Source of the DNA: a virus
Virus record (IMG/VR): IMGVR_UViG_3300044730_001309
Span: 1-27,546 of that record
Direction: 5' to 3' (one strand)
Length of the DNA: 27,546 nt
In this document: positions 13,505-20,292 of the stretch, one piece after another
Numbering within the stretch: position 1 is the stretch's first letter
How the letters are laid out: every line of letters begins with the position of its first letter
Notes under the pieces: model-generated
What the model saw: only the letters and a program-made list of their open reading frames with translations
The model's database searches: none
What the model was told of the DNA's origin: nothing
Made by a program: the position numbers and the translations under genes

Positions 13505-13793
13505 AACTGAGTCGGATATTCAGCAGGAGATCGGTTTCAGTTTCTCTAAACGGTGCGAGGCTCCGGATGGGGATTGTGATGAAAAGGCAACGTGTGTGGT
13601 GTGGTGCGATCACCATAAGCAGGGTTGCGATTACTCCGGTTACCGCTGCGATGTTCACCGCAATTTGCTGGCGTTGGAGACGCGACGGCTGGTCGAGCAT
13701 TTAGGCCGGGGTGGCGCTGCTATGTGCGGCCGGTGCGGCGAGGACATTACCGGCACTGAGATGGGTGACCATTTGAGGTGGATTCCCCTGTGA
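13494..13793 (+). CDS. Cys-rich protein with two probable zinc sites
   Basis: 99 residues from ATG 13494. Cys and His cluster twice: RCEAPDGDCDEKATC with CDHHKQGC and CDVH in residues 20-55, and CGRCGEDITGTEMGDHL in the last 25. The first set resembles a compact zinc-binding fold with six or more ligands, the second a zinc ribbon half. Probably binds nucleic acid or another protein. It is followed without gap by a 22-residue membrane peptide gene (GTGA overlap). Confidence 0.6.
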   Translation: MTNKTESDIQQEIGFSFSKRCEAPDGDCDEKATCVVWCDHHKQGCDYSGYRCDVHRNLLALETRRLVEHLGRGGAAMCGRCGEDITGTEMGDHLRWIPL

Positions 13794-13858
13794 GCATTGT
13801 GTGGGCTTTAGTTGTGGCCTTCGGGACGCTTTCCGTAATCATCATTTTGAACTATTAG
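13790..13858 (+). CDS. 22-residue single-span membrane microprotein
   Basis: GTG 13790 overlaps the stop of the zinc protein (GTGA) and the frame closes at TAG 13856-13858. Apart from a few residues at each end the peptide is one hydrophobic helix (WALVVAFGTLSVIIIL), long enough to cross a membrane. The exact overlap is the one used all over this operon, which supports it as a gene. It may be cleaved or bind a membrane partner; function unknown. Confidence 0.5.
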   Translation: MSIVWALVVAFGTLSVIIILNY

Positions 13859-13870
13859 GGGCTGGTTTCC

Positions 13871-14731
13871 ATTACCGATTATTCGATTGTCCGCGATTAT
13901 TGGGGTCGCCCGTATGTGTCCGCTGATGGCGGGCCGCTGCGTTTTGAGTCTGGCCGTAAGGGCCCGGTGAACGCCGAGCCCTATACCCGCATTTCGACTT
14001 TGTCGGGTGGGCTGGACGACAAGGGCGGTCTGGTTGATTGGGCTGCCGCGATGGCGATGATGGGTGTGGTCAAGTCGAAGTCCATTTACGCCCAGTTGGC
14101 GCATCTGGTGTCGGCGCATGAGTCGCCGTGGTACGTGCCGTCCGCGAAAAAGCCTTTGAAGGAGCTTGTCGCTCAAGCTAAGGAGCTTGGCGGTGCGTCG
14201 GACGCGGCCGGGATGGGCACGGCGCTGCATGGCATCTGGGAGATCATCGATAACGGTGGGACACCTCAGTTTGTGCCTGAGGAGATGCGCCCGTGGATTG
14301 AGGCCCGTCAGGCGGCGCTGGCCGATTTTGAGCCGGTGCTGGTGGAGCCGTTCGTCATCAACGATGACCTGAAGGTTGCCGGCAATCCGGATCGGTTCCT
14401 GCGGCACAAGCCAACCGGCAAGGTTTACGCGGCCGACGACAAGACTGGTGCGGATGAGAACAAGTACCCGTTGAAGGTCACGATCCAGGTGGCTATCGCC
14501 TCGCGGAGCGTTCTGTACAACCAGCAGACGGGGGAGCGCACTCCCATTGAGTGCGATCAGGATCGCGGCCTGTTGATTCATACGCCGATCCGCACTGATG
14601 TTCCTCGCTGCGATCTGTATTGGCTTGATCTGAATGCCGGGTGGGATTTGGCCCGGTTGTCTGCGACGGTTCGCGATTCCAAGCGGATCGACAAGCTGGT
14701 GAAGTTCGGTGAGGAAGCAGATGTTCGATGA
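13871..14731 (+). CDS. RecB/Cas4-like exonuclease, probable ATT start
   Basis: 286 residues if it starts at ATT 13871. The first standard start in frame is GTG 13916, but the frame upstream still reads like the conserved N-terminus of this family (TDYSIVRDYWGRPYVSADGG), the frame is closed by TAG at 13856, and AGGGG (13857-13861) sits nine bases before ATT. Core motifs of the PD-(D/E)XK fold: GMGTALHGIWE (about residue 115), LKVAGNPDRFLR with the acid of AGxxDR, AADDKTGADE with Asp and Lys, and IQVAIASRS with the Gln. It would resect DNA ends 5' to 3' to feed the Erf annealing protein two genes on. Overlaps the next gene by 11 bases. Confidence 0.75.
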   Translation: MTDYSIVRDYWGRPYVSADGGPLRFESGRKGPVNAEPYTRISTLSGGLDDKGGLVDWAAAMAMMGVVKSKSIYAQLAHLVSAHESPWYVPSAKKPLKELVAQAKELGGASDAAGMGTALHGIWEIIDNGGTPQFVPEEMRPWIEARQAALADFEPVLVEPFVINDDLKVAGNPDRFLRHKPTGKVYAADDKTGADENKYPLKVTIQVAIASRSVLYNQQTGERTPIECDQDRGLLIHTPIRTDVPRCDLYWLDLNAGWDLARLSATVRDSKRIDKLVKFGEEADVR

Positions 14732-15188
14732 AGTTGTCCTAAACGAGCATGAACTTGACCTTGCCGGTGGAGTGGGCGTCCGACGCCAAGTTTCCGCACT
14801 AGCTGCTGGCAGAAAAGACCGCCACGGCATGAAGCCAGAAGACGGTTGGAAAGTTCACGTCGAAGGCGCATGCGGAGAGTTGGCCGTAGCGAAATACCTT
14901 GGCAAGTACTGGGATGGCTCCGTTGATACCTTCCGCAGACTGCCCGATCTAGGAAACGTAGAGATACGAACTAGGTCGAAGCATTACTACGAATTGATCA
15001 TCCGCAGAGATGACGATCCAGAGAAGTTCTATGTCCTTGTAACTGGGATCGCACCGCGATACCGGGTTCGGGGATGGATAAAGGGCGCTGATGCGCGTAA
15101 CTCCGATTGGCTCAGGTCGCATGGAAATCGTGAAGAGGCGTGGTTCGTACCGACATCCCAGTTGCAAGCAATGCCGAGGAGGCAATGA
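14721..15188 (+). CDS. PD-(D/E)XK-like protein of the recombination block
   Basis: 155 residues from ATG 14721 with GAGGAAG upstream. It matches a protein often seen in actinophage early regions: DLAGGVGVRRQ, HGMKPEDGWKVHVEGACGEL (Glu48 and Glu53), then WDGSVDTFRRLPDLGNVEIR with Asp76 and Glu81-x-Arg83, and VLVTGIAPRYRVRGWIKG. The E...D...E-x-R spacing resembles a nuclease core in which the usual Lys is Arg, so activity is uncertain. Placed between the exonuclease and Erf, it may be a resolvase, a nickase or an inactive DNA-end binder. Confidence 0.55.
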   Translation: MFDEVVLNEHELDLAGGVGVRRQVSALAAGRKDRHGMKPEDGWKVHVEGACGELAVAKYLGKYWDGSVDTFRRLPDLGNVEIRTRSKHYYELIIRRDDDPEKFYVLVTGIAPRYRVRGWIKGADARNSDWLRSHGNREEAWFVPTSQLQAMPRRQ

Positions 15189-15820
15189 TGGAATTAGATA
15201 AGCTGGCACCGGATTTCGTTGCGCTTCAGGCGGAGTTGGCCCCGGTAGATAAGTCGGCGGCAAACCCATTCTTCAAGAGCAAGTACGCCCCGCTGCCCGA
15301 GGTGCGGGCCGCTATGCAGCCCATCTTCGCCAAGCACAACTTTGGTCTGTCGGTGTTCCCGACAATCATCGTCAACGCGGTGACCGGGGCGGCGCAGAAC
15401 GGGTTGCGCTTCATGCTGATTCACTCGTCGGGCCAGTACATTGACGGCGAGTGGCTGCTTACCCCGGCTAAGAATGATTCGCAGGGCCAGGGTGCTGACA
15501 CCACTTACAAGCGGCGTTTCGGTGAGATGGCGATCACCGGGCTGGTGGCTGACGAGGACGACGACGGGCATGCGGCTTCACGCCCCGCTCCGCAGCAGCG
15601 TCAGCAGCCGGTGTCCAAGCCTGCCCAGCGTTCTGAGGCTGATGTTAAGCGGGATGAGCTACGCACCTTGGCCGCGCAGAAGGGCTGGGATCTGGGGCGC
15701 GTGGCGGCGGCGTTCGCGACGAAAGTGAACGGCGGCGGCGGCGATCTGAAGTCCGCGAGCGTCAAGGACATTGAAGCGTTCATCCTTGGTCTTCAGTCGG
15801 GCGCGATCACCGTTGACTGA
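15188..15820 (+). CDS. erf: Erf-family single-strand annealing protein
   Basis: 210 residues from the second ATG at 15188; GAGGAGG at 15176-15182 is five bases away, too near for the ATG at 15185. N-terminal Erf domain: DFVALQAELAPVDKSAANPF, then FKSKYAPLPEVRAAMQPIFAKH, and GADTTYKRRFGEMAITGL with EDDDGH around residue 115-130, the typical TY-x-RR-x-x-x-x-x-x-GI...DDDG motif. A Pro/Gln linker (135-150) leads to a helical C-terminus with a Gly-rich loop. It anneals complementary single strands, with the exonuclease and SSB of this operon, for recombination and repair of phage DNA. The methylase start lies inside its last codons. Confidence 0.88.
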   Translation: MELDKLAPDFVALQAELAPVDKSAANPFFKSKYAPLPEVRAAMQPIFAKHNFGLSVFPTIIVNAVTGAAQNGLRFMLIHSSGQYIDGEWLLTPAKNDSQGQGADTTYKRRFGEMAITGLVADEDDDGHAASRPAPQQRQQPVSKPAQRSEADVKRDELRTLAAQKGWDLGRVAAAFATKVNGGGGDLKSASVKDIEAFILGLQSGAITVD

Positions 15821-16730
15821 CCTCACGTTGGTGGAGTTGTTCGCCGGTATCGGCGGCTTCTCCTGTGGGTTCGACCGGGTCGCTGAAACCGTTGCGGCGG
15901 TTGAGATCGACCCTGTCGCCCGCCGGATCTTCTCCCGGCACTTCCCAAAGGCAACCCTTTTCGATGACGTGACGAAGGTGGGCGGTGATGACCTACGAGC
16001 AACTGGATTTGTTCCCCAGCGAGGAATACTCACCGCCGGATGGCCCTGCACCGACATCTCCGTCGCAGGGCGACAAGCCGGAATCGCCGGGGAACGGTCA
16101 GGGCTCTTCTCAGAAGTTGTCAGGCTCCTCAACGAGCTTCAGCCCAGATGGTTCGTCTTGGAGAACGTACCTCGTCTCTTGTCAATCAACTCTGGACGAG
16201 ACATGGGAACCGTTGTCGGGGCGCTGGCTGAATGCGGGTACGGGTTCAGCTACCGGGTTCTGGACTCTTCAGGTTTCGGAGTTCCCCAGAAACGCCGACG
16301 AGTGTTCTTTGTCGGACATCTTGGAGACGACGGATCGCGTTGCGCTGAAGTACTTTTTGACGCCGACAGCGTGCGCGGGCCTGCTGAGGAGGACAGCGAA
16401 TCGGGGCCGGAAGATACCGGAGTACCTGGAGTCTGTGATGCGGATGGTGGCTGGGCGGCAATGAAGGCTTCCACCATCCAGGGTGGCGGTAAGCGCGGTT
16501 ACCGCATCGACGCGGAGGGTGTCACGGGTGGGCACCTTCTGGTGTGCCGCCAGGGCGGCGATTTGGGTGTGCGCCGGATGACCGCTGTGGAGTGGGAGCG
16601 CTTGCAGGGCTTTCCGGACGGTTGGACTGCCGGCGAAGCGGACGCGACTCGTTTCCGCACGCTGGGCAATGCGGTTGCGGTGCCAGTTATTGAGTGGATT
16701 GCGAAAAGGTTGGTGCAGGTCAGTGTCTGA
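15813..16730 (+). CDS. DNA cytosine-5 methyltransferase
   Basis: 305 residues from TTG 15813, overlapping the erf stop by eight bases. All core motifs are present: I, ELFAGIGGFSCGFD (9-21); IV, GWPCTDISVAGRQ with the nucleophile Cys79; VI, WFVLENVPR (113-121); VIII, GVPQKRRRVFFVG (156-168); IX/X, ERLQGFPDGW and TLGNAVAVPVIEW (283-295). The target-recognition part (about 170-255) is short. It methylates cytosine at C5 to protect phage DNA from host restriction or to mark it. A complete second protein is encoded in another frame within it (15988-16464), covering motifs IV to VIII. The target sequence cannot be told from this. Confidence 0.95.
   Translation: MTDLTLVELFAGIGGFSCGFDRVAETVAAVEIDPVARRIFSRHFPKATLFDDVTKVGGDDLRATGFVPQRGILTAGWPCTDISVAGRQAGIAGERSGLFSEVVRLLNELQPRWFVLENVPRLLSINSGRDMGTVVGALAECGYGFSYRVLDSSGFGVPQKRRRVFFVGHLGDDGSRCAEVLFDADSVRGPAEEDSESGPEDTGVPGVCDADGGWAAMKASTIQGGGKRGYRIDAEGVTGGHLLVCRQGGDLGVRRMTAVEWERLQGFPDGWTAGEADATRFRTLGNAVAVPVIEWIAKRLVQVSV
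15988..16464 (+). CDS. Protein nested in the methylase gene, +1 frame
   Basis: 158 residues from ATG 15988 with GAAGG nine bases upstream, wholly inside the methylase frame. It is not random: after a Ser/Pro/Gly-rich start (LDLFPSEEYSPPDGPAP, many Ser) it has WRTYLVSCQSTLDETWEPLS, GRWLNAGTGSATGFWTLQVS, ECSLSDILE and KYFLTPTACAGLLRRTANRG, then KIPEYLE. The sequence LSDILE...YxLS/TPxACxGILRRAxxRGKxLP is known as a separate phage protein family that often goes with cytosine methylases. Its role is unknown; it could assist target recognition or inhibit a host restriction enzyme. Both frames thus appear under selection. Confidence 0.75.
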   Translation: MTYEQLDLFPSEEYSPPDGPAPTSPSQGDKPESPGNGQGSSQKLSGSSTSFSPDGSSWRTYLVSCQSTLDETWEPLSGRWLNAGTGSATGFWTLQVSEFPRNADECSLSDILETTDRVALKYFLTPTACAGLLRRTANRGRKIPEYLESVMRMVAGRQ

Positions 16731-17076
16731 GTGGAATCCGGTCAGCGTTGAGAAAGCTGTCCTTGAGGTTGTCAACGATATTGCCAAAGGGGTGGCAGTG
16801 GCTTCTGAAGCCTACGAACGCTACCTGACGTGCAACCGGGACTACGAGCAGGCGTATGCGCGGGCCTACATGCGCTACGAGGGTGCCGCTCATGCCAAAC
16901 GGTATGCAGCGGAGCTTGATACAGAGCAGGAGCGCATGGCACGGGACGCCGCTGACGTGGTGTACCGGCTGGCTGAACGCAGCAACAAGGCTGCGGAGAA
17001 GAAGCTGGATGCTTTGCGTTCAATTGGTGCCTCTGTGAGGCAGGCGTACCAGGACGCGGGAAGGGGCGAGTGGTAG
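16723..17076 (+). CDS. Helical protein of the recombination block
   Basis: 117 residues from GTG 16723, eight bases inside the methylase end. Mostly one or two long helices: VEKAVLEVVNDIAKGVAVAS, YEQAYARAYMRYEGAAHAKR, AERSNKAAEKKLDALRSIG. The Y-x-x-A-x-A-x-A pattern occurs in short actinophage proteins found near annealing proteins. Role is not known; a recombination helper or helical adaptor would fit. It overlaps the next start by a few bases. Confidence 0.6.
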   Translation: MSEWNPVSVEKAVLEVVNDIAKGVAVASEAYERYLTCNRDYEQAYARAYMRYEGAAHAKRYAAELDTEQERMARDAADVVYRLAERSNKAAEKKLDALRSIGASVRQAYQDAGRGEW

Positions 17077-17255
17077 CGGTGACTGGTTTCAAGATTTGCG
17101 GTGCGTCCCATCCTGAGCGGGAGTGGGTGGTCTGCACCAAAGAGTTCGGCCATGAGGGCCGGCACGGCCACCGCGAGATCCCTATGCGGTGCGTTCTGTG
17201 GGATGAGCGGCGTTCGGTTTATTCGGATCGTGAGCGTGAACGAAAAGCGTTGTAG
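17070..17255 (+). CDS. Small Cys/His protein
   Basis: 61 residues from GTG 17070, overlapping the previous stop; GTG 17079 is possible. It has CGASHPEREWVVC and GHEGRHGH, giving Cys10, Cys22 and several His in a treble-clef-like pattern, and CVLWDERR near the end. Possible zinc binder. Its end is overlapped by the HNH gene that follows, which may be an insertion. Confidence 0.5.
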   Translation: MVAVTGFKICGASHPEREWVVCTKEFGHEGRHGHREIPMRCVLWDERRSVYSDRERERKAL

Positions 17256-17550
17256 AGCAATCGTTTCAGATCGAAGCGAGGGGCTCTGTGAACGCTGCTG
17301 CCGACAGGGCCACACCTACCACCACCGCAAGAACCGTTCAGGCGGCGGTAGGTGGAGTCCATCGAACATTGTTTTCCTGTGTGGCGACGGCGTTCGTTTG
17401 TGTCATGGGTGGGTGACAACCCACCCGACTGATGCTGGTGTTGAGGGATTTCATGTTGCGCCGTGGCGTGATCCGCTGGACGTTCCGATCCTCTGGCGCG
17501 GAAGCAACTGGGCGCACTTAGACGACGAGGGAAAAGTGATTGATGTTTGA
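17236..17550 (+). CDS. HNH endonuclease, small
   Basis: 104 residues from GTG 17236 (GTG 17230 also possible), within the end of the previous gene. HNH pattern: GLCERCCRQGHTYHHRKNRS with Cys18, Cys21 and His29-His30, SPSNIVFLCGDG with Asn44 and Cys49, and LCHGWVTTH with Cys56-His57. The C-terminus is Trp-rich (VAPWRDPLDVPILWRGSNW). It is of the type that cuts DNA as a homing enzyme or in DNA packaging and repair; far from the terminase, so homing or host DNA attack is more likely. It overlaps the next HNH gene by eight bases. Confidence 0.8.
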   Translation: MNEKRCRAIVSDRSEGLCERCCRQGHTYHHRKNRSGGGRWSPSNIVFLCGDGVRLCHGWVTTHPTDAGVEGFHVAPWRDPLDVPILWRGSNWAHLDDEGKVIDV

Positions 17551-18022
17551 GGAATGGCGGGAGGTACCCGGCTACGGCGGCAAGTACCTAGTCGGCAGTG
17601 ACGGTTCTGTCGTATCGCTGAAGGGCAAGTCGCCGCGAGTACTCGCCGCATCACCGACCAGTAAGGGCTACCTCGCTGTCTCCCTTTCTGGCCCTGGGGG
17701 GAGGGTTACCCGTTCAGTTCACCGTCTGGTAGCCAGCGTTTTCCTGGCCCAATCTCATTTCATGGGAGCGGAAGTGCGCCACTTGGACGGCGTAAAAACA
17801 AACAACTCTGTCGGCAATCTGAAGTGGGGAACGGCCAAGGAGAACGCCCAAGACCGGATTGTTCACGGCACAAACGCGAGCGCGGCGAAAACCCACTGCA
17901 AGTGGGGTCATGAGTTCAACGAAAAGAACACACACGTTTGGGGCGGCTTCCGCTACTGCCGAGTCTGCGACAGGAACCGCAAACACGCCAAGAGGGAACT
18001 AGGGGTAAGCGGCATTGTTTGA
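17543..18022 (+). CDS. NUMOD4-HNH homing endonuclease
   Basis: 159 residues from ATG 17543. N-terminal NUMOD4 motif (EEWREVPGYGGKYLVGSDGS, 3-22, then VVSL). The HNH_3 core follows: VHRLVASVFL with His60, EVRHLDGVKTNNSVGNLKWG with His80, Asp82, Asn88 and Asn92. A C-terminal CKWGHEFNEKNTH ... YCRVCDRNRKHA stretch adds a zinc site, an extra DNA-binding unit common in free-standing homing enzymes of actinophages. It probably entered the operon as a mobile gene; the operon resumes with overlap on its other side. No intron or intein is seen nearby. Confidence 0.85.
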   Translation: MFEEWREVPGYGGKYLVGSDGSVVSLKGKSPRVLAASPTSKGYLAVSLSGPGGRVTRSVHRLVASVFLAQSHFMGAEVRHLDGVKTNNSVGNLKWGTAKENAQDRIVHGTNASAAKTHCKWGHEFNEKNTHVWGGFRYCRVCDRNRKHAKRELGVSGIV

Positions 18023-18212
18023 AATTGGCGACGACGTATTAGTGGATTTCGATGGGGAAGTCTGCCGGGGCGAGGTTGTGGAGACTCGTAACGGATGGAT
18101 TTTGGCGCGGGTATTGATTGACCCTGCTACCGATTTCGGGGGAATTGGGTCACGGCTGGCCCCGGTGTCGAACGTAATTGTCCGTGAAAGCGCGGTTCAA
18201 TCCTTGGAATGA
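18015..18212 (+). CDS. Small beta-rich protein
   Basis: 65 residues from TTG 18015, overlapping the homing-endonuclease stop by eight bases; AGGGG lies about ten bases upstream. Alternating beta pattern (IGDDVLVDFDGEVCRGEVVE, then GWILARVLID and NVIVRESAVQSLE) suggests an SH3-like barrel. Could be a small nucleic-acid or protein binder. Function not recognised. Confidence 0.55.
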   Translation: MFEIGDDVLVDFDGEVCRGEVVETRNGWILARVLIDPATDFGGIGSRLAPVSNVIVRESAVQSLE

Positions 18213-18221
18213 GGTATCCAG

Positions 18222-18914
18222 ATGCCCGAGTTGAGCAAGATTGACAAACGGTTCTACTGCCACCCAAAGGCAGTTAAGGCGCGGGTATCTGAGCCGGGAG
18301 CTATCTCCCTGTGGCTGTTCGCTAACTGCTTCTGCCGGGATCACCGGCAGCAGGGCTGGTTGAGTCGCGATCAGGCTTTGGACTTGGGCAGTGAGGCTGA
18401 GATTCAGGCTTTGGTCGATGCCGGTTTGTGGCAGGAAGTTGATGGCGGCTATCAGTTCAAGGATTGGCTTGAGTGGAATCCTGACTTTGTCGCTAAGGGC
18501 ACCCGCACGTCGGCTGGCCGGATTGTTTTCAACGTGCTGGGTGATCATCCGGCCGAGATTCAGGCCCGGTTGGCTAAAGAGGTTGAGAAGCTGATCGACG
18601 GTGGGGCCACTAAGCCGGCGATTGAGTTTGCGCTCCGCAAGTGGGCTTCACGTCCGGACGCGAGGGTGACCTGGCTGGCCTACTTTGTGTCCGACGCGAT
18701 CCGCGAGGGTGAAACCGGCGTTCATGCGGCGATTAAGCACGCACGCGAAACCGGCAACATGACTTTGCTTGCGGAGTACGGCTACCGGTGGTCTGCACCG
18801 GATCTGCCGCCCCGAGTGAGCCTGTCGCAGGCGCGGGAGTTCATCAGCCAGAAGAAGCAAGAGTTCCTCAACCATGTAGAGGCAGGTTTACGGAGTGACG
18901 CAGCCGCCCAATGA
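18222..18914 (+). CDS. Replication initiator / helicase-loader candidate
   Basis: 230 residues from ATG 18222 behind GAGG. The N-terminal 90 residues (SKIDKRFYCHPKAVKARVSE, AISLWLFANCFCRDHRQQGW, DLGSEAEIQALVDAGLW, QFKDWLEWNP) fit the winged-helix part of phage replication proteins of the DnaD/replisome-organiser kind. The rest is helical with a basic patch. Its stop codon lies 20 bases inside the helicase gene, so the two are made together, as is usual for an origin-binding protein and its helicase. Whether it binds an origin within this gene, as in lambda O, cannot be decided; no clear iterons were found. Confidence 0.65.
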   Translation: MPELSKIDKRFYCHPKAVKARVSEPGAISLWLFANCFCRDHRQQGWLSRDQALDLGSEAEIQALVDAGLWQEVDGGYQFKDWLEWNPDFVAKGTRTSAGRIVFNVLGDHPAEIQARLAKEVEKLIDGGATKPAIEFALRKWASRPDARVTWLAYFVSDAIREGETGVHAAIKHARETGNMTLLAEYGYRWSAPDLPPRVSLSQAREFISQKKQEFLNHVEAGLRSDAAAQ

Positions 18915-20193
18915 CGAGCTAGCTGAGAAATCCCTCCTTGGGGCGATCTTGACGGCCCCGAAACTGATCCCGTCGATCATCGACACGATCTCGCAGCGTT
19001 CCTACTACCAGCCTAAGCACCAGTTGATTCACGCCGCGATCATCGACATGTTTACTCGCGGTGATGCCATCGACCCGGTGACTGTGGGTGCGGAGTTGGA
19101 GTCGCGTGGTGAGGCTGGGCGTACCGGTGGGGCACCGTATCTGGTGGATCTGATCCAGACGGTGCCTTTGGTGCAGAACGCAAACGAGTACGCCGCCGTG
19201 ATCGTGGAGAAGGCCCGCCTGCGTTCCCTCGCGGAGCTTGGTGTCCGGTTGCAGCAGTTGGCCTACGCGGATGGCTATGACTCCTCTGAGGTGTACGCCC
19301 AGGCGGCGCAGTTCATCCAGAAAATGGAGGAACCGGACTCAACGGGCACATCGACGTTCGACCAGTTGATGAGCGACTGGCGGATGAACGATGGTTCCAG
19401 CGTCGAGTGCATCCCGACACCGTGGTGGCAGGTCAATGACTGGCTCAACGGTGGGCTCGCTAAGGGCCGTCTAGTGACCATTGGTGGCCGTCCCAGCGTC
19501 GGCAAGTCACTGGGCGGGTTGAACATTGCCGCGTTTGCGGCCGAGAACGGTCACCCGGCTGTGTTCTTCTCGTTGGAGATGAGCAGGCCCGAGGTCACCA
19601 ACCGGATCTTGGCGTGCGGCGGCGACGTGGAGTTGGGAAGCCTGATCCGCCGGCGTTTGGAGTCGGACTCGCTGGGCCGCATCGATGAGTACGCCAACCA
19701 GTTCTCCAAGATGCCTCTGTGGGTGGATGACAGGGAGCGGGTCACCGTGGAGCAGATCGCCGCCCGCTGCCGCATGATCCCGAATCTGCAAGTGGCGGTT
19801 GTGGACTACCTCCAGTTGGTGACGGCTTCCGATACACGGGTGTCCCGCGAGCAGCAGGTAGCCCACATCTCGCGGAGCTTGAAGATCATGGCACGCGAGC
19901 TTGATATCGCCGTTGTGGTTGCCGCCCAGTTGAATCGGGGCCCCGTCAAGGACGGCAAGCCCCGCGATCCGACAATCGCGGATCTACGCGAATCCGGTGC
20001 GGTTGAGCAGGATTCGGATCAGGTGCTGCTTTTGCACCGGCCTGAGGACGACGAGGCTGTTGTCAGGATGATCTGCGGCAAGAACCGCACCGGCCGCACA
20101 GGTGTTGCCGATCTGCTCTTTGAGGGCAGGTTCGCGCGCCTGTCTTCACCAGACGAGGAACGAGAGTGTTTAGAGCAGTACGGCTATTTCTGA
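18895..20193 (+). CDS. dnaB: DnaB-type replicative helicase
   Basis: 432 residues, about the usual size, GTG start. N-terminal DnaB domain 5-110 (AEKSLLGAILTAPKLIPSII ... APYLVDLIQTVP). RecA-like core: Walker A GGRPSVGKS (197-205), catalytic Glu228 in FFSLEMS, Walker B AVVDYLQL (301-308), Gln345 in AAQLNRGP, the DLRESGAVEQDSD block (363-375) and the arginine-finger motif GKNRTG (395-400). It forms a hexamer that unwinds DNA 5' to 3' at the fork. The start lies within the loader gene. A small membrane peptide gene starts inside its last 28 bases. Confidence 0.96.
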   Translation: MTQPPNDELAEKSLLGAILTAPKLIPSIIDTISQRSYYQPKHQLIHAAIIDMFTRGDAIDPVTVGAELESRGEAGRTGGAPYLVDLIQTVPLVQNANEYAAVIVEKARLRSLAELGVRLQQLAYADGYDSSEVYAQAAQFIQKMEEPDSTGTSTFDQLMSDWRMNDGSSVECIPTPWWQVNDWLNGGLAKGRLVTIGGRPSVGKSLGGLNIAAFAAENGHPAVFFSLEMSRPEVTNRILACGGDVELGSLIRRRLESDSLGRIDEYANQFSKMPLWVDDRERVTVEQIAARCRMIPNLQVAVVDYLQLVTASDTRVSREQQVAHISRSLKIMARELDIAVVVAAQLNRGPVKDGKPRDPTIADLRESGAVEQDSDQVLLLHRPEDDEAVVRMICGKNRTGRTGVADLLFEGRFARLSSPDEERECLEQYGYF

Positions 20194-20279
20194 GCGATTC
20201 ATTCCTGATCGAAGTGACAGTTCGGGTTTTCATCATCCTGATCTGTTTCGCCCTCTGTTTATTGCTCATCTTCTTTTAA
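20166..20279 (+). CDS. 37-residue single-span membrane protein
   Basis: GTG 20166 with GAGGAA five bases upstream, overlapping the helicase end by 28 bases and closing at TAA 20277-20279. After a short basic start (MFRAVRLF) and a polar SDSF, residues 17-37 are one hydrophobic helix, VRVFIILICFALCLLLIFF, with two Cys. Below usual cut-offs, but the ribosome binding site and membrane span support it. Without it 20194-20292 would be an unusual gap. Function unknown. Confidence 0.5.
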   Translation: MFRAVRLFLSDSFLIEVTVRVFIILICFALCLLLIFF

Positions 20280-20292
20280 GGAGGATCAACTG

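Noticed and set aside
13808-14830. 340-residue minus-strand frame
   Set aside because: Antisense to the exonuclease gene, whose nuclease motifs are clear; composition is that of a shadow.
18222-18914. Replication origin iterons inside the loader gene
   Set aside because: I looked for evenly spaced repeats as in lambda O and saw none convincing.
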